Shown: one piece after another, positions 46,650-53,799 of the stretch | Layout of the letters: each line of letters begins with the position of its first letter | How positions within the stretch are numbered: the first letter of the stretch is position 1 | Source: Halorarum halophilum | GTDB lineage: Archaea > Halobacteriota > Halobacteria > Halobacteriales > Haloferacaceae | Direction: 5' to 3' | Length of the DNA: 64,000 nt | NCBI RefSeq assembly: GCF_013401515.1 | Contig: NZ_CP058529.1 | Coordinates: 620,001 to 684,000, forward strand | Translations under genes and position numbers: made by a program | The notes under the pieces: generated by a model | Database searches by the model: none | The model's input: the letters and a program-made list of their open reading frames with translations, nothing else | What the model was told of the DNA's origin: nothing

Positions 46650-46958
46650 TGGACGAACCGGCGTTGCCCGGGGGTTCCGTCGCGGGGAATCCCGGGTGCC
46701 TCCTCGGCCCCGCGACCCGACGAGCGACGGGCGTTCGGCGGTGGGCTGCTCGCTTCCGCGCCTGGCCCGGTGCCGCCGACGAACCGCGGGCGAGCACCCC
46801 TGCGGGTGCGACCCGACGGACCGCTGTCCCCGGCGGACGAGGCTTCGACGTCGGCTTCCGGGGCCCGCGACGGGCGCCCCGGACGCGGCCGGCGTTCGGT
46901 CCCCGCTAAAGACTCTCTCACGGGTTACGGGCAGGGCCTAACTGCCCGACCTAGTCCA
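46650..46958 (-). ncRNA. ffs: signal recognition particle RNA (7S RNA)
   Basis: The minus-strand transcript of about 309 bases carries the archaeal SRP RNA signatures. The S-domain helix 8 has CCAGG opposite AGCAG with a GGAA tetraloop closed by CGC/GCG (loop at plus 46754-46757). Helix 6 is GCACCC-GCAG-GGGTGC with a GNAR loop, the SRP19 site (plus 46794-46809). The 5' Alu region reads TAGGTCGGGCAGTTAGGCC then TGCCCGTAACCCG. The ends pair as TGGAC (46954-46958) with GTCCA (46650-46654). A TATA box CATAAG at 46980-46985 lies 25 bases before the 5' end. Ends are accurate to a few bases. It serves cotranslational membrane targeting. Confidence 0.92.
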
Positions 46959-46979
46959 GTTCGTGCTAGACCGGACCGA

Positions 46980-46985
46980 CTTATG
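46980..46985 (-). promoter_or_regulatory. TATA box of the SRP RNA gene
   Basis: Minus-strand CATAAG centred about 25 bases before the deduced 5' end of the RNA, the expected archaeal spacing. Confidence 0.55.
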
Positions 46986-47097
46986 GGCCTTGCGGTCCGG
47001 CCCCGACTCGACCCGACAGATTCTCGGTACAATAGGCGGAAATCGCGGGACGCGACCGCGGAAGCTTTCCCCGTCGGCGCCGTCTCACCGACAGTCG

Positions 47098-47691
47098 ATG
47101 CGGGAGGACGAACTGGCGACGGCCGTGGTGGCGCACTTCGAGGCCGCCTTCGACGACGTCGAGGTCCGCCTCGAGGAGCCGTACGACCACTACGGGAACC
47201 GGGGGGTCGTCGACGCGTACGTGCGGGTCCGGACGCCGGCCCGGGTGGAGTACCTGATCGAGCTCAAATCGGACGCGGCGCTCGGGCACGTCACGGGCGC
47301 GAACGAGGTGCTCCGGCAGTACCGGCGGATGGAGCGCTACTTCTACAAGGACGACGAGCACGGCATCCGGAAGTCTGTCGGACGGGACGGTCCGGGTGTG
47401 TACGTCATGCTGCTGTTCGCGCCCACCAGCCGCTGCGTCGAGCACGTGCACGAGCACCGCCGGCTCTACGGCTCGGTCGAGGAGTCGGGAACGGTCGCCG
47501 GCGTCCCCGCCACCCGGAAGGTCGCGTTCCTGACGAACCTCGACGCGGCGGCGGAGGGCGGGCTCGGGTTCCTCGCGGTGAACGGCGACGTCGCGATCGG
47601 GAGCGATGCGTTCGCCCGGATGGTGCCGTCGGGATCCCGCCTCGCCGGGGCGCTCGCCGACGCGCAACTCGCGGAGTCGGTCGGGGACTGA
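47098..47691 (+). CDS. PD-(D/E)XK nuclease-like protein
   Basis: This is a 197-residue soluble protein. Residues about 35-60 read GVVDAYVRV then EYLIELKSDAA, which has the Asp and the Glu-x-Lys spacing of a PD-(D/E)XK nuclease core, followed by helices ANEVLRQYRRMERYF that often form the next part of the fold. A conserved Gln/Tyr after the core fits restriction-endonuclease-like folds. Function is unknown; a DNA nuclease or a catalytically active defence-type enzyme is possible, though no partner gene is nearby. It is divergent from the SRP RNA promoter, 110 bases apart. Confidence 0.6.
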   Translation: MREDELATAVVAHFEAAFDDVEVRLEEPYDHYGNRGVVDAYVRVRTPARVEYLIELKSDAALGHVTGANEVLRQYRRMERYFYKDDEHGIRKSVGRDGPGVYVMLLFAPTSRCVEHVHEHRRLYGSVEESGTVAGVPATRKVAFLTNLDAAAEGGLGFLAVNGDVAIGSDAFARMVPSGSRLAGALADAQLAESVGD

Positions 47692-47734
47692 TTCGTCCGC
47701 GACGTCCGTGTCTGTCGGATCGAACCCTTCGACG

Positions 47735-48151
47735 TCAGGCAAGACTCGCGCGAGCGTACGCGGCGGCGCTGCCGGCCACGACGCCGGTGCACGCGAGCAC
47801 GACCCAGCGGTGGGACGTCATCCAGTCGGCGCTCGGGGGGAACGAGAGGACGTTCTGGGGGTCGACCGTGAACGCCCAGAGCGCCGTCAGCGCGAGGAGT
47901 CCGAGGCCGGCGACGACCGCGACGCCGGCGACCGTGTCGGGCGCGGTTCGACGCTGCTTCCCGGAGAGGAAGACCACCACGAGCAGCGCCGCGAGGAAGC
48001 CGGTTCCCCAGACCCCGACGGGGCCGCTGGCGTAGTACACGGAGAGCCCGGTGCCGGGCTCCCCGATGAGCACGTACGGCGCGGCGAGCGCGAGTAGCGT
48101 CGCGAGACAGCCAACGATGCCGGCTACGGGCGCGGCGTCGGCCAGTTCCAT
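47735..48151 (-). CDS. four-helix membrane protein
   Basis: This 138-residue protein has hydrophobic helices at about 9-30, 42-62, 73-92 and 115-134. Motif-free, similar to small haloarchaeal membrane proteins that I loosely recall as DUF7548. The ATG at 48151 is 26 bases from a TATA-like GTTAAGTG (about 48175-48180), so a leaderless start is likely and the longer upstream reading is not. It is divergent from the thiolase gene. Confidence 0.7.
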   Translation of the reverse strand: MELADAAPVAGIVGCLATLLALAAPYVLIGEPGTGLSVYYASGPVGVWGTGFLAALLVVVFLSGKQRRTAPDTVAGVAVVAGLGLLALTALWAFTVDPQNVLSFPPSADWMTSHRWVVLACTGVVAGSAAAYARASLA

Positions 48152-48238
48152 ACCCGGAATCCGGACGGACGGCACTTAACCAGTGCACGTTTCGGCCGGG
48201 AGGGAAACTGCGAAGTGGCCCCGGGCCGGTCGCTCGAT

Positions 48239-49393
48239 ATGGACAGAGTCGCAGTCATCGGCGCGTCGATGACCCAGTTCGGGCAGCGCGACGCGTGGAT
48301 ACGTGAACTGCTCGCCGAGGCCGGGCAAGCGTGTCTCGACGACGCGGGCGTCCCGCCCGACGCGGTCGAACACCTGTACGTCTCCAACATGGCCAGCGGC
48401 GAGTTCGAGGGACAGACGGGCGTCCCGAACGCGCTGGCACACGACCTGGCGGCCATGCCGGCGTACACCGCCCGGATCGATCAGACCTCCTCGTCCGGCG
48501 GCGCCGGCGCGTACGCGGCGTGGCAGTCGGTCGCCTCCGGGGCCTCGGAGATGACGCTGCTCGTCGGGGGGGAGAAGATGACCCACCGCTCGACCGCGGA
48601 GGCGACGGACGTCATCGCGTCGCTCACGCACCCCGTCGAGTACAAGCACGGCGTCACGCTCCCCTCGTTCGCCGGGTTGACCGCGCGGCTCTACCTCGAC
48701 ACGTACGACGCGCCGCGGGAGAGCCTCGGCAAGGTCGCCGTGAAGAACCACCGGAACGGCGTCGACAACCCCCACGCGCAGTTCCGCAAGGAGGTGGACC
48801 TCGACACCGTCCTCGACTCGCCCATCGTGGCGGACCCGCTCCGCCTCTACGACTTCTGTCCGATCACCGACGGCTCGGCGGCGCTCCTGTTCTGCCCCGA
48901 GTCCGTCGCGCGGGAGTACGCGGACGAGTACGCGGTCGTCTCCGGGATCGGGGGTGCGACCGACACCCACGTCGTCCACGAGCGCGCGGACCCGACGACG
49001 ATGCGCGGGGTCGTCGAGTCGAGCGACCAGGCCTACGAGATGGCCGAACTCCGACCGAACGACGTCGACGTCGCGGAACTCCACGACATGTTCACCATCC
49101 TCGAGTTCCTGCAGTTCGAGGACCTCGGCTTCGCCCCGAAGGGCGAGGGCTGGACGGCCATCGAGGAGGGACGAACCGAGCGTGACGGCGACATCCCCGT
49201 CAACACGTCCGGCGGCCTCAAGTCGAAAGGTCATCCGCTCGGCGCCTCGGGCGTCGCGCAGGTGTACGAGATCTACCAGCAGGTGATGGGCGATGCGGGG
49301 AAGCGCCAGGTCGACGCCGACGTCGGCCTCGCCTGCAACGTGGGCGGCTTCGGTAACTGCGTCACGACGACCATTTTGGAGGCGGAAGCATGA
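48239..49393 (+). CDS. thiolase-family protein with serine at the nucleophile site
   Basis: This is a 384-residue SCP-x-type thiolase homologue. It keeps the catalytic His in KSKGHPLGASG and the second cysteine in LACNVGGFGNC. The first catalytic cysteine should lie in the segment QTSSSGGAGAY (about 82-92), but only serines are there. True thiolases need that Cys to form the acyl-enzyme. The protein may be a noncanonical condensing enzyme or a structural partner. A DUF35 gene overlaps its stop (ATGA), as usual for archaeal thiolase complexes. Confidence 0.85.
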   Translation: MDRVAVIGASMTQFGQRDAWIRELLAEAGQACLDDAGVPPDAVEHLYVSNMASGEFEGQTGVPNALAHDLAAMPAYTARIDQTSSSGGAGAYAAWQSVASGASEMTLLVGGEKMTHRSTAEATDVIASLTHPVEYKHGVTLPSFAGLTARLYLDTYDAPRESLGKVAVKNHRNGVDNPHAQFRKEVDLDTVLDSPIVADPLRLYDFCPITDGSAALLFCPESVAREYADEYAVVSGIGGATDTHVVHERADPTTMRGVVESSDQAYEMAELRPNDVDVAELHDMFTILEFLQFEDLGFAPKGEGWTAIEEGRTERDGDIPVNTSGGLKSKGHPLGASGVAQVYEIYQQVMGDAGKRQVDADVGLACNVGGFGNCVTTTILEAEA

Positions 49394-49827
49394 GAGAGAA
49401 AGACGGGAACGGGACTGGGGAAGTGCAGAAAGGGGAGGACGGGAGCAAGGGGGAACTGAAACCGACGTTCGAGGCGGCGTGCTACCCGGACGGCAGCCTC
49501 ACGTACCCGCCCCACCCGGTCGGTCCGGGCGGTGAAGCGCCGGTCGACACCGTGGACCTGAGCGGGTACACCGCGGAGGTCGTCACGTGGACCACCTCCA
49601 CGGCGACGCCGCCGGGGGTCCGCGAACCGAACACCCTGGCGATCGTCGAGTTCGACGTCGACGGGGAGCCGGTGCGGGCGATCGGCCAGGTCACCGACGA
49701 GGACGAGGTCGCCATCGGCGACGAGGTCGAACCGGTGTACGCCGAGGAACTGCGCGACCCCGACGCCGGCATCCGCGAACCGGCCAGCCAGTCGTGGGAC
49801 GGCTACCGGTTCCGGCCTGTCGAGTAG
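49390..49827 (+). CDS. DUF35 OB-fold protein with degenerate zinc ribbon
   Basis: DUF35 proteins bridge thiolase and HMG-CoA synthase in archaeal mevalonate complexes and bind CoA groups. This 145-residue member has an N-terminal 20-residue charged lead, then ACYPDGSLTYPPHPVG where the rubredoxin-like zinc ribbon should be; only one Cys remains. The OB fold follows (TAEVVTWTTSTATPPG, NTLAIVEFDVDG). It overlaps the thiolase gene by ATGA, so it is its expected partner. Metal binding is unlikely here. Confidence 0.8.
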   Translation: MREKDGNGTGEVQKGEDGSKGELKPTFEAACYPDGSLTYPPHPVGPGGEAPVDTVDLSGYTAEVVTWTTSTATPPGVREPNTLAIVEFDVDGEPVRAIGQVTDEDEVAIGDEVEPVYAEELRDPDAGIREPASQSWDGYRFRPVE

Positions 49828-49840
49828 TCCGGATCGCCGT

Positions 49841-50248
49841 TCAACACTCCTCGGCCATCGCGGTACGGGTCGCGTCGGGGTTCACCGTCGCCACCCGACA
49901 GTCGTCCGCACACGACTCGCAGTCGACGTACTCCACCTCGCTCTCGACCCCGCGGAGGAGGTCGACGAGTCGCTCGCCCTCCTCCGTCAGCCTGTATCGC
50001 GCCATCGGCGGCGACGCGGGTTCGTACTCCCTGACGAGGAGGCCCCGGCATCGAAGCTCGCGGAGCCGTCGCGCGAGGCTCTTCTCCGGGGCCCCGCCGA
50101 CGCGCTCGCGGAGGTCGCCGAACCCGACCGGCCCGTCCGCGAGGCCGCGAAGGACGTGCAGCGCCCACTTCCCGGAGAGCGTTCCGTGGAGGTCGTCCAG
50201 CCGACGCTGCCACGTCGTTCCGCCGCTGTCGTCGCTCATCGTGGGCAT
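49841..50248 (-). CDS. HxlR-family transcription regulator with C-terminal cysteine cluster
   Basis: This is a 135-residue winged-helix regulator. The HxlR core has SGKWALHVLRGLADGPVGF and the recognition region (KSLARRLRELRCRGLLVRE). The C-terminus YVDCESCADDCR plus a final Cys give five cysteines beyond the HTH, suited to redox or metal sensing. The ATG at 50248 is leaderless, with GTTATCC about 22 bases upstream; 50239 is an alternative start. The divergent gene encodes a 17-cysteine peptide and the shared intergenic region holds two matching palindromes. Confidence 0.82.
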   Translation of the reverse strand: MPTMSDDSGGTTWQRRLDDLHGTLSGKWALHVLRGLADGPVGFGDLRERVGGAPEKSLARRLRELRCRGLLVREYEPASPPMARYRLTEEGERLVDLLRGVESEVEYVDCESCADDCRVATVNPDATRTAMAEEC

Positions 50249-50279
50249 CCAGACCCCGCCCCGGGATAACGGCAGCGCC

Positions 50280-50299
50280 GACTGTCGGTCGCGACAGTC
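50280..50299. promoter_or_regulatory. HxlR operator candidate 1
   Basis: GACTGTCG-GTCG-CGACAGTC is a perfect 8-base inverted repeat; it contains ACTGTC-N6-GACAGT at 50281-50298. It lies between the divergent HxlR gene and the Cys-rich gene, just upstream of the HxlR TATA-like sequence. Confidence 0.65.
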
Positions 50300-50334
50300 G
50301 GAGTACCGGCGATGGAAACGCACGGCACTTGCGG

Positions 50335-50352
50335 GCTGTCGGCGGTGACAGT
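50335..50352. promoter_or_regulatory. HxlR operator candidate 2
   Basis: GCTGTC-N6-GACAGT, the same arms and spacing as the first site and 54 bases from it (about five helical turns). It lies 43 bases before the ATG of the Cys-rich gene, so one regulator could bind both and control both genes. Confidence 0.65.
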
Positions 50353-50395
50353 CGGCATCGGTGGGGAAGGTGATGTGGCGCCTCGGTGAGCCCGC

Positions 50396-50632
50396 ATGTC
50401 CGAGACCGAGACGTGTGACTGTGGTATCGACCCGACGGAGACCGTCGACGTTCCGGCCGCCGTCCTCGCCGCGCTCGCGTGCGGGTGTGGCTGTGGGTGT
50501 GCGGGGAATCGAGGTGGCTGCCGGTGTTCGGAGAACCGGCGTGACTGTGGGTGTTCGGAAAGCCAGTCCGATTGCGGGTGTTCGGGAACTCGGTGCGACT
50601 GCCGACCGGTTCAGCAGTCGTGTTGTTGCTGA
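50396..50632 (+). CDS. Cys-rich metallothionein-like peptide
   Basis: This is a 78-residue protein with 17 cysteines (22 percent), arranged in C-x-C pairs: TCDCG, then ACGCGCGCAG, RCSE, DCGCSE, DCGCSG, RCDC and a final SCCC. A short Pro/Val helix lies between the first and second clusters. The C-x-C density is like metallothioneins and metal-cluster peptides; disulfide-rich is an alternative. It is divergent from the HxlR regulator with shared operators, so expression is probably induced by metal or oxidant. No near homologue known to me. Confidence 0.75.
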   Translation: MSETETCDCGIDPTETVDVPAAVLAALACGCGCGCAGNRGGCRCSENRRDCGCSESQSDCGCSGTRCDCRPVQQSCCC

Positions 50633-50660
50633 CGCGTCCCGGCCAGGAAGCGGGCTGACC

Positions 50661-51479
50661 TCACTCGGCGGGTGACGCGTCGTCCCCGTCCGAGTCGTCG
50701 TCCGGTTCGTCCGCGTCGCGGCGTCCCGACCCGTCGTCCGCGGCACCGTCCCCGTCCGGCGACTCGGCCTTCCCCAGCTGTCGCTTGATGGACTCGAGTT
50801 CCGCCTCGACGTCGACTTCCGGGTTCTCCACGACAGCGTTCCCGGCTTTCTCGTCCCCTCCCTCGCTGTCCTCGCCCTCACCGTTTCCGTCCGCGGTAGA
50901 GTCCTGCTCCTCCCCGTCCGTCACGTCGATGGTCACGGCACCGTCGGCCGAGGCGTCCTCGGATCGCTCGCGGTCGCGCTCCCGGGCGACCGTCTCCCGG
51001 GACGCCGCGATGCGCTCCTCGATCTGCTCTGAGAGACTGCGTGCCTCCTCGATGACGTCCCGCGACTCCTCGTCCTCGGGGAGGTCGGCCTCCGCGAGCG
51101 CGGTCCTGAGCTGCGAGAGGGCGTCGCTCGCGTCCGAGGCCGCGCGCTCGCCCGCGCCGGAGAGGATCGGCGACAGCCGGGACCGGTCCCTCGCTGACAC
51201 CCGGCCGCCGTCCCGATCCGTGCCGGCGGTGAGTTCGAGGAACCGGCGGAACAGTTCGAGCGCCTCGATCGTCGCCTGGAGCGTGGCGATGACCGTCGGG
51301 ATGGTGTAGTCGTTCGTGAAGCGGAGGAGGTCGCCGACGCTGGGGGGACGGGGAGGGCCCCGTCGCCGCCGTCGTCCCCGCCCGTCGTCGAGTTCCGACC
51401 GTAGCTCCGAGAGGGTGGACTCCAGTTCCGAGAGGAGGGTCTCGAGTTCCTCGTCGTCACGGGGTGACCGGTCGCTCAT
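50661..51479 (-). CDS. helical haloarchaeal protein with acidic tail (DUF7547-like)
   Basis: This is a 272-residue protein: a Glu/Ser/Leu helical start, a basic Arg/Gly stretch (about 34-45), a conserved core GDLLRFTNDYTIPTVIATL, then long coiled helices (about 100-165) and a disordered acidic Ser/Asp/Glu-rich tail. I loosely recall it as DUF7547. No enzymatic motif. It lies 28 bases from the Cys-rich gene end (convergent). Cytosolic protein of unknown role. Confidence 0.72.
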   Translation of the reverse strand: MSDRSPRDDEELETLLSELESTLSELRSELDDGRGRRRRRGPPRPPSVGDLLRFTNDYTIPTVIATLQATIEALELFRRFLELTAGTDRDGGRVSARDRSRLSPILSGAGERAASDASDALSQLRTALAEADLPEDEESRDVIEEARSLSEQIEERIAASRETVARERDRERSEDASADGAVTIDVTDGEEQDSTADGNGEGEDSEGGDEKAGNAVVENPEVDVEAELESIKRQLGKAESPDGDGAADDGSGRRDADEPDDDSDGDDASPAE

Positions 51480-51600
51480 ACCCGGGGGTTGTGACGCTCG
51501 GGCGAAAAACCCTCCCCTGCACCTGAAACAGCGGAACGGGCGATTCGCCGTCGGTCGCCTCGCACGGACAGCGTGGCCGCAGTACGAGTATCCGAGTCCG

Positions 51601-52707
51601 TCACTCGGGCGCGACACGGCCGTACTGGACCGGCCACTCGACCGCGTCGTCCTCGCCGAGTTCGTGAGCGGCGTGGAGCGGCCAGTACGGCGAGCGGAGG
51701 AACTCGCGGGCCATCAGGACTGCGTCGGCGCGGTCGTTGCGCACGATCTCGTCTGCCTGCTCCGGTGAGGTGATGCCCCCGACGGTTCCGACGGCGATGT
51801 CGGCGTTCTCGTCCACCACGTGCTCGCGGATGGTCTCCGCGTAGGGGAGCTGGTAGCCTGGCCCGGCGTGGGGGACCTCCTGGGCCGGCGAGATGCCGCC
51901 CGAACTCACGTCGACGAGGTCGGCGCCGGCGTCGGCCAGGAGCGGGGCCAGCCTGGCGGACTGTTCGACGTCCCACGACTCCTCGTCGTCGATCCAGTCC
52001 GTCGCGGAGATACGGACGAAGACCGGTTTGTCGTCGGGCCACACGGACCGCACCGCCCCCGTAACCTCCCGGAGGAGACGCGTCCGGTTCTCGAACGAGC
52101 CGCCGTACTCGTCCGTGCGGTCGTTCGCGACCGGGGAGAGGAACTCGTGGAGGAGGTAGCCGTGCGCGGCGTGGACCTCCGCGACCTCGAACCCGGCCTC
52201 GAGCGCCCGGCCGGCGGCGTCCGCGAAGGCGGCGACGGTCTCCTCGATCCCGTCGCGGTCGAGGCGGCGTGTCGGGTGTTCGTCCCCGTCGCGAGGATAC
52301 GGCTTCGCGCTCGGAGCGATCGTCTCCCAGCCGCCCGAGTCGAGCGGGACTGGGTCGCCGCCCTCCCAGGGGCGGTGGGTCGACGCCTTCCGGCCGGCGT
52401 GGGCGAGCTGGATCGCGGGCACCGACCCCTGCGAGCGGACGAAGTCCGCGACCGGCGCGAGCGCGTCGGCGTGCTCGTCCGACCAGATGCCGAGGTCGTA
52501 GGGCGTGATGCGCCCCTCGGGCGTCACGGCCGTCGCCTCCGCCATCACCAGCCCGGCCCCCCCGACCGCGCGCGAGCCGAGGTGGACGAGGTGCCAGTCC
52601 GTCGCCAGCCCGTCGGGCGAGGAGTACTGGCACATCGGCGACACCATCACCCGGTTCGGGAGTTCCGTCCTGCGCAGGGTCAACGGGGAGAACAGCGTCT
52701 CGACCAT
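51601..52707 (-). CDS. Old Yellow Enzyme-type NADH:flavin oxidoreductase
   Basis: This is a 368-residue FMN ene-reductase of the YqjM class. The redox Cys near the start is in VSPMCQYSS. His and Tyr/Arg substrate and FMN sites are in HAAHGYLLHEFLSP and NDRTDEYGGS; the FMN phosphate region is near GTVGGITSPEQ. It reduces activated double bonds, such as those of toxic enones. A TATTTAAG-like box lies about 28 bases before the ATG (52705-52707). It is divergent from the 50-residue gene with the palindromic operator. Confidence 0.9.
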   Translation of the reverse strand: MVETLFSPLTLRRTELPNRVMVSPMCQYSSPDGLATDWHLVHLGSRAVGGAGLVMAEATAVTPEGRITPYDLGIWSDEHADALAPVADFVRSQGSVPAIQLAHAGRKASTHRPWEGGDPVPLDSGGWETIAPSAKPYPRDGDEHPTRRLDRDGIEETVAAFADAAGRALEAGFEVAEVHAAHGYLLHEFLSPVANDRTDEYGGSFENRTRLLREVTGAVRSVWPDDKPVFVRISATDWIDDEESWDVEQSARLAPLLADAGADLVDVSSGGISPAQEVPHAGPGYQLPYAETIREHVVDENADIAVGTVGGITSPEQADEIVRNDRADAVLMAREFLRSPYWPLHAAHELGEDDAVEWPVQYGRVAPE

Positions 52708-52800
52708 ACGCGTCGTAACGGGGGATGGCTTAAATGGTCGATGTCGGGCGACGGCCTTGCCCCGATCGACGACCCGTGAGCGATCTTTCGGCGGACCAAA

Positions 52801-52826
52801 ACCTATAAACGATTAGGTCGACCTAA
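52801..52826. promoter_or_regulatory. TATA box plus DtxR-like palindromic operator
   Basis: CCTATAAAC at 52802-52810 is the TATA box, and TTAGGTCGACCTAA at 52813-52826 is a perfect 14-base palindrome between it and the predicted start (about 52832). TTAGG...CCTAA matches the half-site pattern of DtxR-family metal repressors (SirR/IdeR type). Iron- or manganese-dependent repression of the downstream 50-residue gene is the inferred effect. Confidence 0.6.
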
Positions 52827-52834
52827 CTTCGGTA

Positions 52835-52987
52835 ATGGCAGTCGCCGACGGCGAGAACGCGGACGAGGGGGAACGAAGAGTGGCCGTTGCGGCCCTCCGC
52901 AGTTCCCCGGGGAGAACGGTGTTCACCGAGGACGGGAACTGCGACGGCTGGATATCGACCGACCTGACGCTCGACGTCGAACGCTGA
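52835..52987 (+). CDS. 50-residue protein under the DtxR-like operator (DUF7556-like)
   Basis: The protein has an acidic start, then VAVAALRSSPGRTVFTEDGN and CDGWISTDLTLDVER. The TVFTEDGN..GWISTD core resembles short haloarchaeal proteins that I recall as DUF7556. The short frame is supported by its promoter arrangement: TATA box, palindrome, then an ATG a few bases after the predicted start. Function unknown; control by metal would suit a small metal-response protein. Confidence 0.6.
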   Translation: MAVADGENADEGERRVAVAALRSSPGRTVFTEDGNCDGWISTDLTLDVER

Positions 52988-53158
52988 AGTCCCGGCGGAA
53001 CGGATCCACTCTCGTCTACCTGTCGGTCCTGATCGAACGACTTCTCCGACCAGCTCCCGGTTCTCGATACCCACCGGTACTCGGTCGAGTGCGGAAAGAA
53101 CGCGGAGTCGGAGGCGATCCGTTCCCGTTCGAACCGGGCGGACCGCGAGGAATGGACC

Positions 53159-53725
53159 CTACTCGGTCGTCACGGGCGCGTCCATCGCCTCGGGGAAGAC
53201 GAGCGTGTCGTCCTCGAGGTAGTGCTCGACGTGGTGGGCGTCCTCCTCGACTTGGACGAGGTTCTCGCGGAGGATCTCGGCGGTCGCCGGGTCGCCGAGG
53301 TTCTCGGCGAGTTCGATGTGCTCGCGGAGCGTCTCGATGATGTCGCCGTACATCTCCATGTCGTTGGCGAGCGACGTGCGGATGTCGTACACGTCCTCGT
53401 CCTCGGCCTCGACGGGGGACGCCTCGGCGAGCGTCGTCATGTTCGCGTGCGGGACGCCGCCGAGAGCCTGCGCCCGCTCGGCGAGCTCGTCGGCGAACAG
53501 TTCCGCGTGTTCGGCCGCCTCGTCGAGGAACAGGTGGAGGTCGCGGAACTCCGCTCCCTCGACGTTCCAGTGGTGTTTCTTCAGCTGGTGGTAGAGGACG
53601 TACGTCGCCGCCAGGTCCGTGTTGAGGGCGTCGACGATCTGCTCGGCCTTCTCCGCGTCCATGCGGAGCGCCTCGCTCCCTTCGACCGTCCCCTGGGTCT
53701 GGCGAACGTGCTTCTGGGTGCTCAT
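53159..53725 (-). CDS. dpsA: DNA-protecting ferritin DpsA
   Basis: This is a 188-residue Dps-type dodecamer subunit that oxidises and stores iron and shields DNA from peroxide. The intersubunit ferroxidase signature HHWNVEGAEFRDLHLFLDE is at about 51-69, with further Glu/His in the helical bundle (EHAELFADELAERA). The length fits haloarchaeal DpsA. A TATA-like GGTTTAAGTG at about 53749-53758 predicts a leaderless start. It is close to the DtxR-like operator on its left flank (170 bases after the convergent 50-residue gene), which suits iron-stress grouping. Confidence 0.93.
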   Translation of the reverse strand: MSTQKHVRQTQGTVEGSEALRMDAEKAEQIVDALNTDLAATYVLYHQLKKHHWNVEGAEFRDLHLFLDEAAEHAELFADELAERAQALGGVPHANMTTLAEASPVEAEDEDVYDIRTSLANDMEMYGDIIETLREHIELAENLGDPATAEILRENLVQVEEDAHHVEHYLEDDTLVFPEAMDAPVTTE

Positions 53726-53778
53726 TGCGTCCGTAACTTGGACACGGAGCCACTTAAACCTATACGAACGAGAACTCC

Positions 53779-53799
53779 AGTTTTCGATTGGCCAAAACT
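53779..53799. promoter_or_regulatory. inverted repeat upstream of dpsA
   Basis: AGTTTT-CGATTGGCC-AAAACT is a perfect 6-base inverted repeat with a 9-base spacer, about 25 bases upstream of the dpsA TATA box. It may be a binding site for a regulator of dpsA. Confidence 0.45.

Noticed and set aside
46646-46909. Short plus-strand frame over the SRP RNA
   Set aside because: Arg/Pro-rich composition without family likeness; the region is explained by RNA structure on the other strand.
46999-47097. Longer start for the nuclease-like gene
   Set aside because: Upstream in-frame residues are basic and disordered and overlap the SRP RNA promoter region; the ATG at 47098 fits better.
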